This document shows positions 31,683 to 42,080 of a DNA stretch of 62,000 bases, in pieces. Source of the stretch: Diphasiastrum complanatum (lineage: Eukaryota; Streptophyta; Lycopodiopsida; Lycopodiales; Lycopodiaceae); the NCBI GenBank assembly GCA_029204225.1, contig CM055111.1:20033003-20095002 (forward strand). The letters are read 5' to 3'. Positions within the stretch are counted from its first letter, which is position 1. Each line of letters begins with the position of its first letter. Under the pieces are notes generated by a model that was not told the origin of the DNA, ran no database searches, and worked only from the letters and a program-made list of their open reading frames with translations. Both the position numbers and the translations under genes were made by a program.

Positions 31683-33533
31683 ATGGCTTCCAATGGTGGG
31701 ATCATGCTAGAGTCTAGTGAAAGATTGAGTTCATCAAACTACTCTACTTGGAAAGTGAGGATGGAGTCCTTACTTGAGTTGAATGAACTCATGGACATAG
31801 TTGCAGAAATTGAAGAGAGACCTCTCACACTTCAAGAGCAACAAAGGTTTGATAAGAAGGCCAAAAGGGCTCTTCATATCATTAAAATGAATGTTACAAA
31901 TGAACTTCTCAAGGAAGTTGGAAAGTGTCAAAGTGCAAGTGAGGCATGGAATGCCTTAAAGAAGCTCTTTGAATCAAAGTCCACATCTAGGGTATTGACC
32001 CTAAGGAGACAAATATTTTCTAGTAGGCAAAGAGAGGGTGAAAGTGCTCATGCATTTATCTTGAGAGTTAAGTCCCTAAGTGATGATTTAGCATGCATTG
32101 ATGAGAACATAAAAGATGGTGAAATAGTCCAAGTTATGTTGAATGGTTTGCTAAATGAACATGCTAACCTTGTGCAAAGTTTTGCCATTCAAAGAGTCTT
32201 GCCAAGTGTGGTTGACTTGCAAGAAATCTTATTGGCTGAAGAACATAGGTTGCAATCAAAGCTTGATGGTGCATCCTTGCAAGGTGGAGGTGAAGAGGCT
32301 TTCTTCACAAAAGGCAAATTCAAGGGCAAAGGTAAAGGCAAAGGGAAATGGTCCAAAGGTGGTAACTTTGATCATGATGATCACTCTTCCTCTTCCTCTT
32401 CTACTAAGAACAATAAGTCAAAGTTCAAGTGCTTTTATTGTGGGATAAAAGGTCATTTTGCAAATGAATGTTATAAGAAGAAAAGAGAGCAAGGAGAGAG
32501 GCAAGGAAATCTTACAATAGATGAGGAAGAACATAACACATGTGAATCACTTGTTATGACTTCAAGTTTGTTAGCCAACATAGATGATAATGATCCTTGG
32601 TGGATTGATAGTGGAGCCTCATCTCACATGACAAGACATAAGGTATACTTTACATCCTTATTGTCTTATGAGGGAGAAGGTAACATCATCTACACTGCAA
32701 ATGATGGTCAATGTGACATCAAAGGCATAGGCACTATTCCTATTTCCCTTTCAACAAATAGGAAAGCAAATCTTGAAAATGTTTTGTACATTCCTTCAAT
32801 CACTAAGAATTTGCTTAGTGTAAGTCAAATGATTGACAAAGGACTTGATGTGGAGTTCATTGGAGATGCATGTTTGATAAGTAAATGTGGATCCTTGATT
32901 GCTCAAGGTAGGAGGCATGGTAAACTTTTCAAGCTTGATGCATGTGTGATCTCTAATCATGAAGGATGTATGGCTAGGGAGCAATTGACAAACCAAGAAG
33001 TTTGGCACAAGAGGTTGGGCCATCCCAACTTCAAATCTTTGGAGGTAATGGCAAAGAAAGAGCTTGTTCTTGGTCTCCCTAAAAGTCTTGTTGCAAACAA
33101 TAGTGTTTGTGAACATTGTGCCTTGTCCAAATCTCATAGACTTGCTTATTCTAGATCTACTTCTAGATCTAAAGAAGCTTTTCAACTTGTGCATTCTGAT
33201 ATTCATTCTTCTAGTACAACTAGCAATGGTGGGGCAAAGATGTATGCAACTTTCATTGATGACTTTAGTAGGTATACTTGGATCTATCTTCTTAAAAATA
33301 AGGATGAAGTGTTTGCTGCATTTGTCAAGTTCAAGAATGAAATGGAAAACCAATTCAATACAAAGATCAAATGCTTAAGATCTGATAATGGAGGGGAATA
33401 CACCTCAAATAGGTTCAAAGACTTTTGTATAGCACATGGGATTAAGAGGGAGATGTCTAGTCCTAGGACTCCACAACAGAATGGAGTGGCCGAGAGGAAG
33501 AATAGAACCTTTGTGAATGTGCCAAGGCAATGA
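31683..33533 (+). pseudogene. Copia gag-protease-integrase, broken at the integrase core
   Basis: 616 codons. Gag begins at residue 1; the CCHC knuckle CFYCGIKGHFANEC spans residues 250-263. The protease active site WWIDSGASSHMT has Asp at 309. The integrase zinc domain has HKRLGHPNF and CEHCALSK, with catalytic Asp in LVHSDIH and RSDNGGEY, and the Glu region NGVAERKNR is just reached. A one-base loss near 33511 ends the frame at 33533. The start codon is the first ATG matching related gags at 19585 and 59543. Confidence 0.95.
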
Positions 33534-33802
33534 GACTACATGCTAATCTTGCTAAGTCTTTTTGGGGGGAAGCTTTAGCATGTGCTAACTATCTATGTAA
33601 TAGATGTACAAGTGCTTCCTTGGATGGTAAAACTCCTCATGAGGTTCTTTATGGTAGAAGGCCGAGTGTCAAGCATTGTAGGATCTTTGGATGTACATGT
33701 TTTGTCAATATCACACTTGATGATAGAACTAAAGAAGATCCTTCATCAAAGAAGGGTGTGTTTGTTGGCTATAGTGAAGTAAGCAAGGCTTACAAAGTGT
33801 AA
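33530..33802 (+). pseudogene. Copia integrase C-terminus segment
   Basis: This continues the polyprotein after the frameshift: KSFWGEALACANYLCNR, GKTPHEVLYGRRP, FGCTCFVNITLDDRTKED and FVGYSEVSKAYK. It stops at TAA 33800-33802, where the related fragment at 39272 shows an aspartate codon, so this is a point nonsense change. The reading resumes in the same frame. Confidence 0.92.
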
Positions 33803-35635
33803 ATTCCTTCTACAAAGAAAGTTGTCATAAGTAGGGATGTCATCTTTCATGAAGAGAATGTTTCCAATGTTGTTGATGTTGATGTTGATGTGCCTACTAA
33901 TCATCATGATGTGCAAGATGTCTTGGATGAAGATGGAGATGCCACTCCAAAGAAAACTTCAAGGAAGACTCAAAGGCAAAGGGCTAAGCCATCAAGGCTA
34001 ACCTATGATGAAAAAGGAAAGCAAGTGGTGGACAACTCTAACTTTGCTTTTCTTACCTCTTTTGATGAACCAACTTGTGTAGGTGAAGCAATTCAAAAGA
34101 AGGAATGGATCCAAGCCATGGATCATGAGCATCAAGCACTCATCAAAAGCAACACATGGAGGTTGGTAAAGCTTCCAAAGGACAAGAAGGCAATTGGTTG
34201 TAAGTGGATCTTCAAGATCAAGACAAATCAAGATGGATCAATCAACAAGTACAAGGCAAGGTTGGTGGCAAAGGGGTATGCTCAAGAATATGGTATTGAC
34301 TATGATGAGACCTTTGCACCCGTGACAAAGATGGTAACTATTCGAATCCTAATCTCTCTTGCAACTCTTTATGATTGGGATATGTGGCAAATGGATGTTA
34401 CTAATGCCTTCTTGAATGGTGATCTTGAAGAAGATATTTACATGGAGCAACCCGAGGGCTATGTTTCACATGATGAGCCTAATCATGTGTGCTATCTCCA
34501 AAAGAGTTTGTATGGGCTAAAGCAAGCACCAAGGAGTTGGTATGCTAAGCTCAATTCCTTCTTACTTTCTCAAAACTTTTTTATGAGTGAGTATGATCAT
34601 TCTCTCTACTTTAGATTGAATGAAAATGATATCACTTTACTTTTGATCTATGTTGATGACATTATCTTAAGTGGTGGTAACAATCTAGATATAGATGAAA
34701 TCAAGATGGCACTCAAAAGAGAGTTTGAAATTCAAGATCTTGGTAAACTTCATTATATCTTAGGAATAGAGATTATTAGAACTTCTAAATCTACATTCAT
34801 ATGTCAAGAAAAGTATGTTAACTCTATTCTAAAAAGGTTTCATATGGAAGATTGTAAAGTTGTTTCTACTCCTATGGAATCAAATGTAAAGCTAACTACA
34901 AGAAGTAATGAAAGATCCTTCAAGGACATTACTCTCTATAGAAAGCTAATAGGATCTCTTATATGGTTAACCATCACAAGACCTGATCTAAGCTTTGTGG
35001 TTGGTAAACTAAGTCAATTTATGCAAGATCCTAGTGAGGCTCATTGGAAGCTAGGAAAGAGAGTACTTAGATACATCTCGGGATCTAGAGATTTTGGCAT
35101 CTTGTATGGAGGTACTACACCTAACCTTTGTGGATTTTCAGATTCAGATTTTGCAGGTGATCAAATGGATAGGAAGTCAACAAATGCCTTTGCAATCTAT
35201 CTTGGAGATGGAGTGGTCTCATGGCTATCAAAGAAGCAACCAACTATCTCTCTATCTTCCACCGAAGCCGAGTACAAGGCATTAACAACATGCACCAAGG
35301 AGATTCTTTGGATCAAGAGGATGTTATTGGATCTTCACTTGCTGGAACCAGAGAAGACTCCAATCATACTTTGTGATAACCTTTCAGCCCAAATCTTGGC
35401 AAGCAATCCTGTTTTTCATGCAAGGAGCAAGCACATTGAGATTGCTCACCATTTTGTGAGAGATCAAGTCATTGCCAAAGAGGTGGAGCTTCAACATGTC
35501 TCTTCAAAGGAGTGTGTGGCTGATATCTTCACCAAACCATTGGGAAAGGACCTATATTTAATGCATAGATCTAATCTTGGAATGTGCTCAAAGACTATGT
35601 TGAAACTAGCATCCAATGTTGAAGAGGGAGTGTGA
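33803..35635 (+). CDS. Copia RT-RNase H segment
   Basis: Open from just after the nonsense codon; first ATG at 33890. RT blocks: WRLVKLPKDKKAIGCKWIF, YKARLVAKGYAQ, DVTNAFLNGDLEEDIYM, LYGLKQAPRSWY and catalytic YVDDIILSGG. RNase H: GFSDSDFAGD (Asp), STEAEYKAL (Glu), FHARSKHIEI and VADIFTKPLG. The stop TGA overlaps the first bases of the 3' LTR. All RT and RNase H catalytic residues look intact. Confidence 0.95.
   Translation: MPSTKKVVISRDVIFHEENVSNVVDVDVDVPTNHHDVQDVLDEDGDATPKKTSRKTQRQRAKPSRLTYDEKGKQVVDNSNFAFLTSFDEPTCVGEAIQKKEWIQAMDHEHQALIKSNTWRLVKLPKDKKAIGCKWIFKIKTNQDGSINKYKARLVAKGYAQEYGIDYDETFAPVTKMVTIRILISLATLYDWDMWQMDVTNAFLNGDLEEDIYMEQPEGYVSHDEPNHVCYLQKSLYGLKQAPRSWYAKLNSFLLSQNFFMSEYDHSLYFRLNENDITLLLIYVDDIILSGGNNLDIDEIKMALKREFEIQDLGKLHYILGIEIIRTSKSTFICQEKYVNSILKRFHMEDCKVVSTPMESNVKLTTRSNERSFKDITLYRKLIGSLIWLTITRPDLSFVVGKLSQFMQDPSEAHWKLGKRVLRYISGSRDFGILYGGTTPNLCGFSDSDFAGDQMDRKSTNAFAIYLGDGVVSWLSKKQPTISLSSTEAEYKALTTCTKEILWIKRMLLDLHLLEPEKTPIILCDNLSAQILASNPVFHARSKHIEIAHHFVRDQVIAKEVELQHVSSKECVADIFTKPLGKDLYLMHRSNLGMCSKTMLKLASNVEEGV
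35621..35630 (+). other. Polypurine tract
   Basis: GAAGAGGGAG directly before the 3' LTR, the expected plus-strand primer. Confidence 0.9.
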
Positions 35636-36286
35636 AAATTGTCAACATTTCCTAGCTAGTTTGAGGCCTAAATTGGCTAAAATTGTAAATAGTTTTGGTT
35701 CTGGAGTTTCGCACGTGTGAACCAGGCCACAATGTTTTTATTTACTGTATTTTTTTCAGTATGATGAAGTGTCAAACTTCATACCCTTCAAAATGAGACC
35801 ATTTTGATGTATTTTGGTCATATAAGCCATTTTTAGCTATTTTTCCTATATAGGGAATATCTAGGGTCAAGTACCTTCTAGAGAGAGGAGAGAGAGTCAT
35901 CTTCCTCATCCATAAATAGTAGGGAAGTCGTGGAGAACAGGTTGGAGAAACCTTTTGTATACTTCATTGAGATCAATAGATCATTGTCATTGTTTCTTCC
36001 TCCATTGAGAGCATTGTTGTGTGTATTGTCTTCAAGCTATTGTGTATGATCTTAGGTGCTTTCCAAAAGTGGTAGGCTGATGTATTATGGACTGTATAAT
36101 GCTATTTTGGGCCACACTTGATGTTTATGGAAGTTTCCATTTGTGGTAAATGCTTTTTGATCAAGTTCTTTGCATTCTAGGTAGCATAGAATGTGTTGCC
36201 AATTCCTAGCTTATGTAGTTTGGAGTGCAAGCATTCAAGCCAATGATCTTGGAGTTTAGATCCACTTAGGATCTGTATTTTTTACA
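35631..36286 (+). repeat. 3' LTR of young copia
   Basis: 656 bp, TGTGAAAATTG to TTTTTTACA, five transitions and one T insertion from the 5' LTR. Confidence 0.96.
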
Positions 36287-36291
36287 CACAG
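36287..36291. repeat. Target-site duplication CACAG (3')
   Basis: Exact match to 29851-29855. Confidence 0.95.
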
Positions 36292-36530
36292 TTGTCTTCA
36301 TCTTTCTTTTCTGCAGCTCTTTCTTTTGATCTGTTACTTTTGGATCTCTTTGGGCTTCGAAGGAGGGGATTCAACTATCATTTCTCCAAAGAGTTTCTTT
36401 TCATCAAAATTGATCTGACTCATCTGTTGCTTAAGTTTTTGTCCTTTCCTCCTCAGCTTTGGATCTTCCTCTTTAGTTCTTCTAGTTGCTTCACCTGCTT
36501 CTTAAATTTTTGTTTGGCTGATCAACCATT
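36292..36530 (-). pseudogene. Coiled-coil ORF remnant, proximal half
   Basis: Minus-strand reading gives SAKQKFKKQVKQLEELKRKI and, one base shifted, LRRKGQKLKQQMSQINFDEK then SPPSKPKEIQK, a Lys/Gln/Glu-rich helix typical of a coiled coil. It is continuous across the copia insertion with 29855 downward. The plus strand here is Ser/Phe-rich shadow coding. Confidence 0.45.
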
Positions 36531-37008
36531 GTAGGTGGCAATTGGTCTCCACAAGACATTTGCAATGATCTTTCAACTGCTTCGGTAGGACTATAAAAAA
36601 CTAGGGATTTCTCAGAAGAACAGTAAATAGATGATAACATTTCCTGTTGGTTGGGTGGTTTTTCTCCATAGGTGTCCTTTTGGTTGCATGCAACAGGATC
36701 TAGTCAAATCTTCACTAGGCAATCCTTACATTTACTCACATGCTTTGGTTCATCTTCTTGTGTAGATGAGGCTTATTGTCAAGAGCAAGATCAAGAGGTT
36801 GATCTTGAAGGGCTTCAATAACACAAAACAAAAGGTGGCAATTCGGAGCTAGTCAAGAGCATCAAAGAGAAGCCAAGTGGAAAAGATAACTTAAATATGT
36901 TTTCGTAGGTGTTTAAAGACTCAAGTAAGGTCAAAGGAACAACAAGAAAGTGTTGTTCAAGTTTACTTTACTTGTTTTATCTCATGTTTGAGCAATTTTC
37001 TGTGAATG
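36531..37008. other. No gene recognised
   Basis: Mixed sequence between the coiled-coil remnant and a copia LTR. No motif, repeat partner or LTR end is visible. Confidence 0.4.
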
Positions 37009-37925
37009 TGCTCAAAAAACGAAACGTTTCTATTTACAAAGCTTTGCTAGCTTTCAGCCCTTTGCCTGAGAAAATGTTCGCGAACACAAAAGTCAAGAGA
37101 CACGAAGCACAAAAAAAAAAAGATTCACGAACGAGAATCTTTTGCGGTCCAGCATGAGAAAGTTAGATGACGAAGACGAAACCAACGGCGCAACACGAAA
37201 AAATGTCGCAAAACCTTTTCTGCCCTCACGCTCTATGAAGGACCAGCAAGGTCACACAAGTATCCAGAAGTATAGATGTCTGATCTGATGGCATGACATC
37301 AGCAGATATACTCTAAATCGTGGCTAATCCGCCACTCTTGTAATTTTTTGATTAGTTGTAGATCTAATTACTCTAATCTAAAAGGTTACACAAAGCGACT
37401 ATATACTTACTGGATGATACTTGATAGAGAGAGCATATACAGATATACAGAGATGTATGAAGTAGTCTGATGCTAGTAAGCAATCAAGACAAAAAATACA
37501 GAACAAAAGTCCGCCTGCATGCGAGACAAGTTCCCATGATTAGGATCCACAGAGATCTACAAGTCCGCTAGTAAGCGAGACATCCACTGGTGAGAGAAGT
37601 GTATTTCTCTCACACCAACGCACTGCGTGGATCTGCATGCAGTGCTTAAAGAATCAGACAAAAATCAATAGATGATCTTGTAGCCATTGTGCACATGCAA
37701 ATGTATCTGCTATTATTCATATGTCTGTTTCTCTCATTCATTTAATTCCGCACCTTGGTTGAAACTTTGTTGAATGCTACATTAATTTATAAACGTAGAT
37801 CAATAGCGCCTGACTACATTATGGAGGACTGTAGGAGTGATTCAGCTGGCAATGACCAGCGATCTCATCTGAACTCCATCCGAATCGCATTGAATTGTTT
37901 GCGGCTCATTAAATCTCTTCCATCA
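37009..37925 (+). mobile_element. Copia 5' LTR, relative of the 11-kb nested family
   Basis: Diverged counterpart of 11171-12054: ACGAAACGTTTCT near the start, ATGTTCGCGAACA, GTCCGCTAGTAAGCGAGACA, GCACTGCGTGG, and end CCATCA. A PBS-like TGGTATTAGAGCC follows at 37927. The matching 3' LTR is absent. Confidence 0.8.
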
Positions 37926-38040
37926 GTGGTATTAGAGCCTCTCTATTGTCATAGTCTGACATAGCCAAGAAGCGATCAAGATCCAGGAGACCAAGCATTC
38001 AGACGAACAACCATCAACAACAGAACAGACTTCAGAAGCA

Positions 38041-38735
38041 ATGGCTTCAATCAGCAGCATACAGAACAAGATCTGTACAATTCTTGATTCTTCAGGATCT
38101 AACTTTCTAGCTTGGAAAGTTAAAACATCACTGATGCTCAAGGGCGAAGGTTTATTCCCCTAGGTGGATGGCACAGAAGAGATGCCTATGACATCAGACA
38201 AAGAGCTCTGTGAGTGGAGGGAGAAAAACGACAAGGCAGTAGCCTTGCTATCTTCATCCATCGAAGATAGTCTCACACTTGACCTGGCTACACTCTCCAA
38301 AGCTAAGGAGATGTGAGATGCACTAGTCACAAAATTTCAAATGAAATCAAGAAGTCAAATCATGATGCTGGAAGATCAGCTGACAAATCTATAGTGGGAT
38401 GGGAAAGACCTCACTTATTTCGTAAGGAAGATGAAGGATCTATTTCTATCACTACATAACTCTGGAGCAGAGAATGCAGTGTCAACTGAGAAGCAGCTCA
38501 CTTACCTATTGAGAGCCTTACCCAAATCATTCTAGACAACAAGGACCCTGCTCGCGAAAGATCCTACCATGAACCTCGAAAAGGCGATTGTCAATATTCG
38601 AGAGGAAGTCGAGACGAGAGAACATCTTGATCACAAAGATGGTTCTGACCAGGCCCTCTATGACAACAAAGAAAAATTCAAGAAACAATCTATGCCTAAA
38701 AGGGAGTCAAATCAGAGACAAGATCGATTTAGATA
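38041..38735 (+). pseudogene. Copia gag, relative of nested family
   Basis: ATG 114 bp after the PBS. Co-linear with 12163-13020: NFLAWKVKTSLMLKGEGL, CEWREKNDKAVALLSSS, MLEDQLTNL, TYLLRALPKSF, VNIREEVETREHLDHKDGSDQALYD. Stops near 38161, 38317, 38393 and 38534; the first falls at the same position as in the nested copy, so it was inherited from a common ancestor. The sequence is lost before the zinc knuckle. Confidence 0.85.
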
Positions 38736-39170
38736 AAATTTGTTCAATCTTTAGTCCAGTCGCATGTTCAACGAGTTTCAACTATGTGTTCCACATGCCA
38801 ATCCAATCCTGAGCATGAACAGTTACCAGCAACAACATCCCCACCAACAGATTTTGGGGAGGGGGAGACAGAGTGGATCTGCTTGGATCCACTGGAGCAG
38901 TTGCGCTGCCAGCAACAACATCAGCAAGATCGACAGCCAAGGTCACAAGTCTAATATGAAAAAGACAAGACTAAAGAAGGCAGATGGGTAATCCAAAGAG
39001 AATCAATCAAAAGAAGTACCCCAGTCATGATGAAAATCCTTCAGAAAGGGAAACACAAGCATTGGGAAATCAATCTCCTTCTTCAACCAACCTCTCATCA
39101 TACATCTGCATCCATTCTTATGCCTATCGCCCACACCATCTACCATTGTCACTACCACCCTTCCTTCCAT
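38736..39170. other. Unassigned segment between copia pieces
   Basis: Contains Gln-rich coding-like phrases (SYQQQHPHQQ near 38820) that may be a copia gag linker, but no domain can be named. Confidence 0.35.
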
Positions 39171-39590
39171 TTGTAACTTTTGGATGCATTTGCTATATCA
39201 ATATCACTCTTGATGATAGGACAAAGGAGGATCCATCTTCAACAAACGGTATTTTTGTTGGTTAAAGTGAGGTGAGCAAGGCTTACAAAGATTTGATTCC
39301 TTCAACTAAGAAAGTGGTCATCGGAAGAGATGTCATTTTTTATGAGGGAAACTTTTCAGAAGTGTCTTCAAGTGGTGGTTTGTATGTTGGATCTAACATT
39401 CTTGATGATACTTTAAATGTTGATATTGAAGAGCCTACTACAAATCAAAAGCCAAGGAGGACATCAAGGCAAAGGCAACAACCTTTGAGACTCACTTATG
39501 ATGAAAAAAAGGTAAGCAACTTGACTTCTTTCACAAGCACAGGCTCTTCCAGCGGGCTACTAAACATCCAATCTTTTTCTTGCTAAAAAA
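39171..39590 (+). pseudogene. Copia integrase end and IN-RT linker
   Basis: FGCICYINITLDDRTKEDPS, SKAYKDLIPSTKKVVIGRDV and TTNQKPRRTSRQRQQPLRL match the same region of the young element at 33690-34000, with one stop near 39264. It is closer to that family than to the RT that follows, so the join near 39590 is probably recombinant. Confidence 0.85.
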
Positions 39591-40784
39591 GAAAGTTCAT
39601 AGTGGTGTGAGTTGGATATAGTTGTTTATTGTGGTCAAGCCCACAAGTACTCAAACCTTGGTTGTTGGGTCAAGGACATGGGAGAGGAGATGGAGTCAAT
39701 TGCTAAGCATAACACATGGGACTTAGTGGAACCACCAGTTGGCAAGAAACCCATTGGTTGTAAATGGATGTACAGGACTAAATACCATGCAGATGGAAGT
39801 ATAGCAAAGCACAAAGCAAGATTGGTGATCAAAGGGTATGCACAAAGTAAAGGGATCGACTATGAGGAGCCTTTGTGCCAGTATGTGAGTGCAATACTTT
39901 GTGTCCACTTGTTGCTTTAGCTTCACATTTTGGTTGGCCTTTGCATCAGATGGATGTGAAATCTGCTTTTCTAAATGGTGAGTTAGAAGAAGAGGTGTTC
40001 ATGGATCAACTTGAAGGCTTTGTAGTGAAACGATAGGAGAATAAAGTATGTCGCTTGAAGAAAGCGCTTTATGGTCTTAAACAGGCACCATGTGCATGGT
40101 ATAGTGGGATTGATGCCCACTTTCATTCTAAGGGGATGGTGAGAACACATTCTGATCCAAATCTTTATGTCTTATGCTTTGATGATATGGTTGCTTTGAT
40201 TGCTCTTTATGTTGATGACTTGATTATCACGGGAAATAATCAAGAGATGATAGACATGATCAAGAAAGACCTCATGAAATAACGAGATGACAGATCTCAG
40301 CCTAATGCATTATTGCCTTGGAGTGGAGGTGTGGCAAAAAGGACATGAACTGGGTTTAGCACAGGTGAAGTATGTTAGAGAGTTGTTACATAGGTTCAGG
40401 TTGAAGGATTGCAAGTCAATGAACACTCCTACTGAACCAGGTAAAAAGCTTTCTCATCTTGACGAGTCACAGCCATTTGATGCTACGCTGTATAGGCAGT
40501 TCGTAGGGAGCTTGATTTACCTTACCACGACTAGACCAGATATATGCTATGTTGTTGGTATTGCAAGTCAATTTATGGTAGCACCTACGGAAATTCATTG
40601 GAAGGTAGCTAAGCGCATTTTGCGTTATGTCAAAGGCACTTTAGATTATGGCTTGGCTCTCACGAAGCATGAGGGTTTACCTGAGTTATGTGACCATATG
40701 AATGCGGATTGGGGAGATGACTATGATGATCGTAGATCCACCACAGGGTATGTATTCCAGTTTTGTGGCAGTTGCTTTTCCTAA
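39591..40784 (+). pseudogene. Copia RT and RNase H N-terminus
   Basis: RT pieces HNTWDLVEPPVGKKPIGCKW, KARLVIKGYAQ, SAFLNGELEEEVFM, LYGLKQAPCAWY and YVDDLIITGNN (catalytic box kept), then the connection region TDLSLMHYCLGVEVW, TPTEPGKKLSHLDES, FVGSLIYLTTTRPDI and RNase H start NADWGDDYDDRRSTTGYVF. Breaks lie near 39870, 40036 and 40282. It ends abruptly at about 40785 against an inverted LTR fragment. Confidence 0.9.
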
Positions 40785-40794
40785 TCTAGCAAAA

Positions 40795-40909
40795 TTTGAC
40801 CTTCTCCTATTGTTCGTGTTGTTCGCAAACATTTCGTTTTCATATCTTTCGTCAAATTGGGAGTCAAGAGCTAGTAGAGCTTTGGTAACAGAAACATTTT
40901 GTTTCTTCA
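40795..40909 (-). mobile_element. Inverted LTR fragment at the shared insertion site
   Basis: 115 bp matching the first part of the LTR at 11171 in reverse orientation, starting TGAAGAAAC at 40909. The sequence upstream on its strand (CAATCTTCGATGG) is the same protease position that flanks the nested element in the left arm (CAATCTTCGATGA). It is truncated at 40795 by the join to the plus-strand RT fragment. Confidence 0.85.
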
Positions 40910-42012
40910 CCATCGAAGATTGTATATTGTTCAGATGGGAAAGCAACAGTGTAGCCCACATTACTCATCTTAGAAACTGACAACTGAGGTATGTGAAGAA
41001 CGTTGGTGACATAAATAGAAAGATCATTGTTGAAAGTGATTTTGACTATCCCTTTGCTTCCCATGCATATGGTGCTTGAATCTCCGAGGTAGATGAATTG
41101 ATCTCTGTTGTAAGCTACATACTCGATAAACCATTCCTTGTGACAGGTCATGTGTTGGGTAGCGTCACTGTCCAAGTACCAGCTATCGTGGTCTTTGTTG
41201 CCACTGTTGTAAGCCATTAATAGGTGTGTATCTTGTTCCTTAAATTTTGTCGCATTGGAGGAGTTTGGCTACTGCTGTTGTTGCTTATTTGCCTCGTTGT
41301 AGATGCAGATGCGACACTCCTTGATGTTGTGATTGGCTCTCTTGCAATATCTATAGAAGAGCTTCTTGCGTGATCCATTGTTCTCACCTTGAGTGTGAGG
41401 GTTCTACTGTTGTTGCTACTGCACTTGATTCTTGGACTTGGAATAGTCTTTCTTCTTGGTGTACAGGGCCATGGATTTGTCTTTGAGGGATAGGTCACTG
41501 GTCTTTCTCCGCATTTCTTCTTGAAGAACATGACCGATCATCTTTTGAAGAGTGAGGTCGGGTTGGGTGGAGATCATCACCACAAAGTATTCATATGACT
41601 TTGGAAGAGAAGAAAGCAAGGTGATAACGACATCATCATCTTGAATGGCACATCCTACAGCTGATAACTAATCCAATACAGATTTGAAGTTATTGATGTG
41701 AGAAGTGATGGCAGTAGAATCAGACATGCTAAGAGTAAAAAACTTCCTTCTAAGATGTAATCTAGTGGTTACATCATGAGTCTCATAGAGATTTGATAAC
41801 AAATCTAATATATCATCTTTGATCTTTCATGTCTTTGCTTGATCACCATCTTCTGGGTTTAGGTCAAAACCTTCTACTAGATTCCAAAGATCTCTATCTA
41901 TCAACATCATCCGAAGTTTTAACTTCCAGATGTAGAAGTTAAATCCATTGAACTTGTCAATGATTCTACCTTCATTGGATGATGAAGACGAAGAGCTACC
42001 AATGTGAGACAA
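40910..42012 (-). pseudogene. Copia gag and protease, right-arm copy
   Basis: From ATG at 42012: MSHIGSSSSSSSNEGRIID, FNFYIWKLKLRMML, MLSSLPKSYEYFVVMIS, a decayed zinc-knuckle region near 41340-41300, then MAYNSGNKDHDSWYLDSDATQHMTC with the protease Gly changed to Asp. It lacks the LSKNL triplet run seen in the left copy. Stops and shifts lie near 41827, 41650 and 41400. The left-arm copy is 10526-11170. Confidence 0.88.
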
Positions 42013-42065
42013 ATTAACAGTAATACAAATAGAACAAACTTAATCTCTCAATTTATTTGAGCTAT

Positions 42066-42077
42066 GCTCTGATACCA
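42066..42077 (-). other. Copia primer binding site, right arm
   Basis: The minus strand reads TGGTATCAGAGC, three bases after the LTR end. Confidence 0.88.
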
Positions 42078-42080
42078 ATC

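Larger units (their letters stand above)
29856..36286 (+). mobile_element. Full-length young Ty1/copia element
   Basis: 6431 bp with direct LTRs, PBS, polypurine tract, gag-protease-integrase-RT-RNase H order and CACAG duplications. The two LTRs differ at five positions, all transitions, plus one T-run indel over about 655 bp, so insertion is recent. Coding is broken by one frameshift near 33511 and one nonsense codon at 33800, so this copy cannot make the whole polyprotein. Diverged relatives lie at 18917-20819, 39171-39590 and 59543-62000. It sits inside a minus-strand coiled-coil ORF. Confidence 0.97.

Noticed and set aside
32796-33353. 185-codon minus-strand ORF inside the young copia
   Set aside because: Antisense shadow of gag-integrase coding; the sense frame has all the conserved motifs.
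33998-34231. Minus-strand ORF opposite RT
   Set aside because: Shadow of the RT frame.
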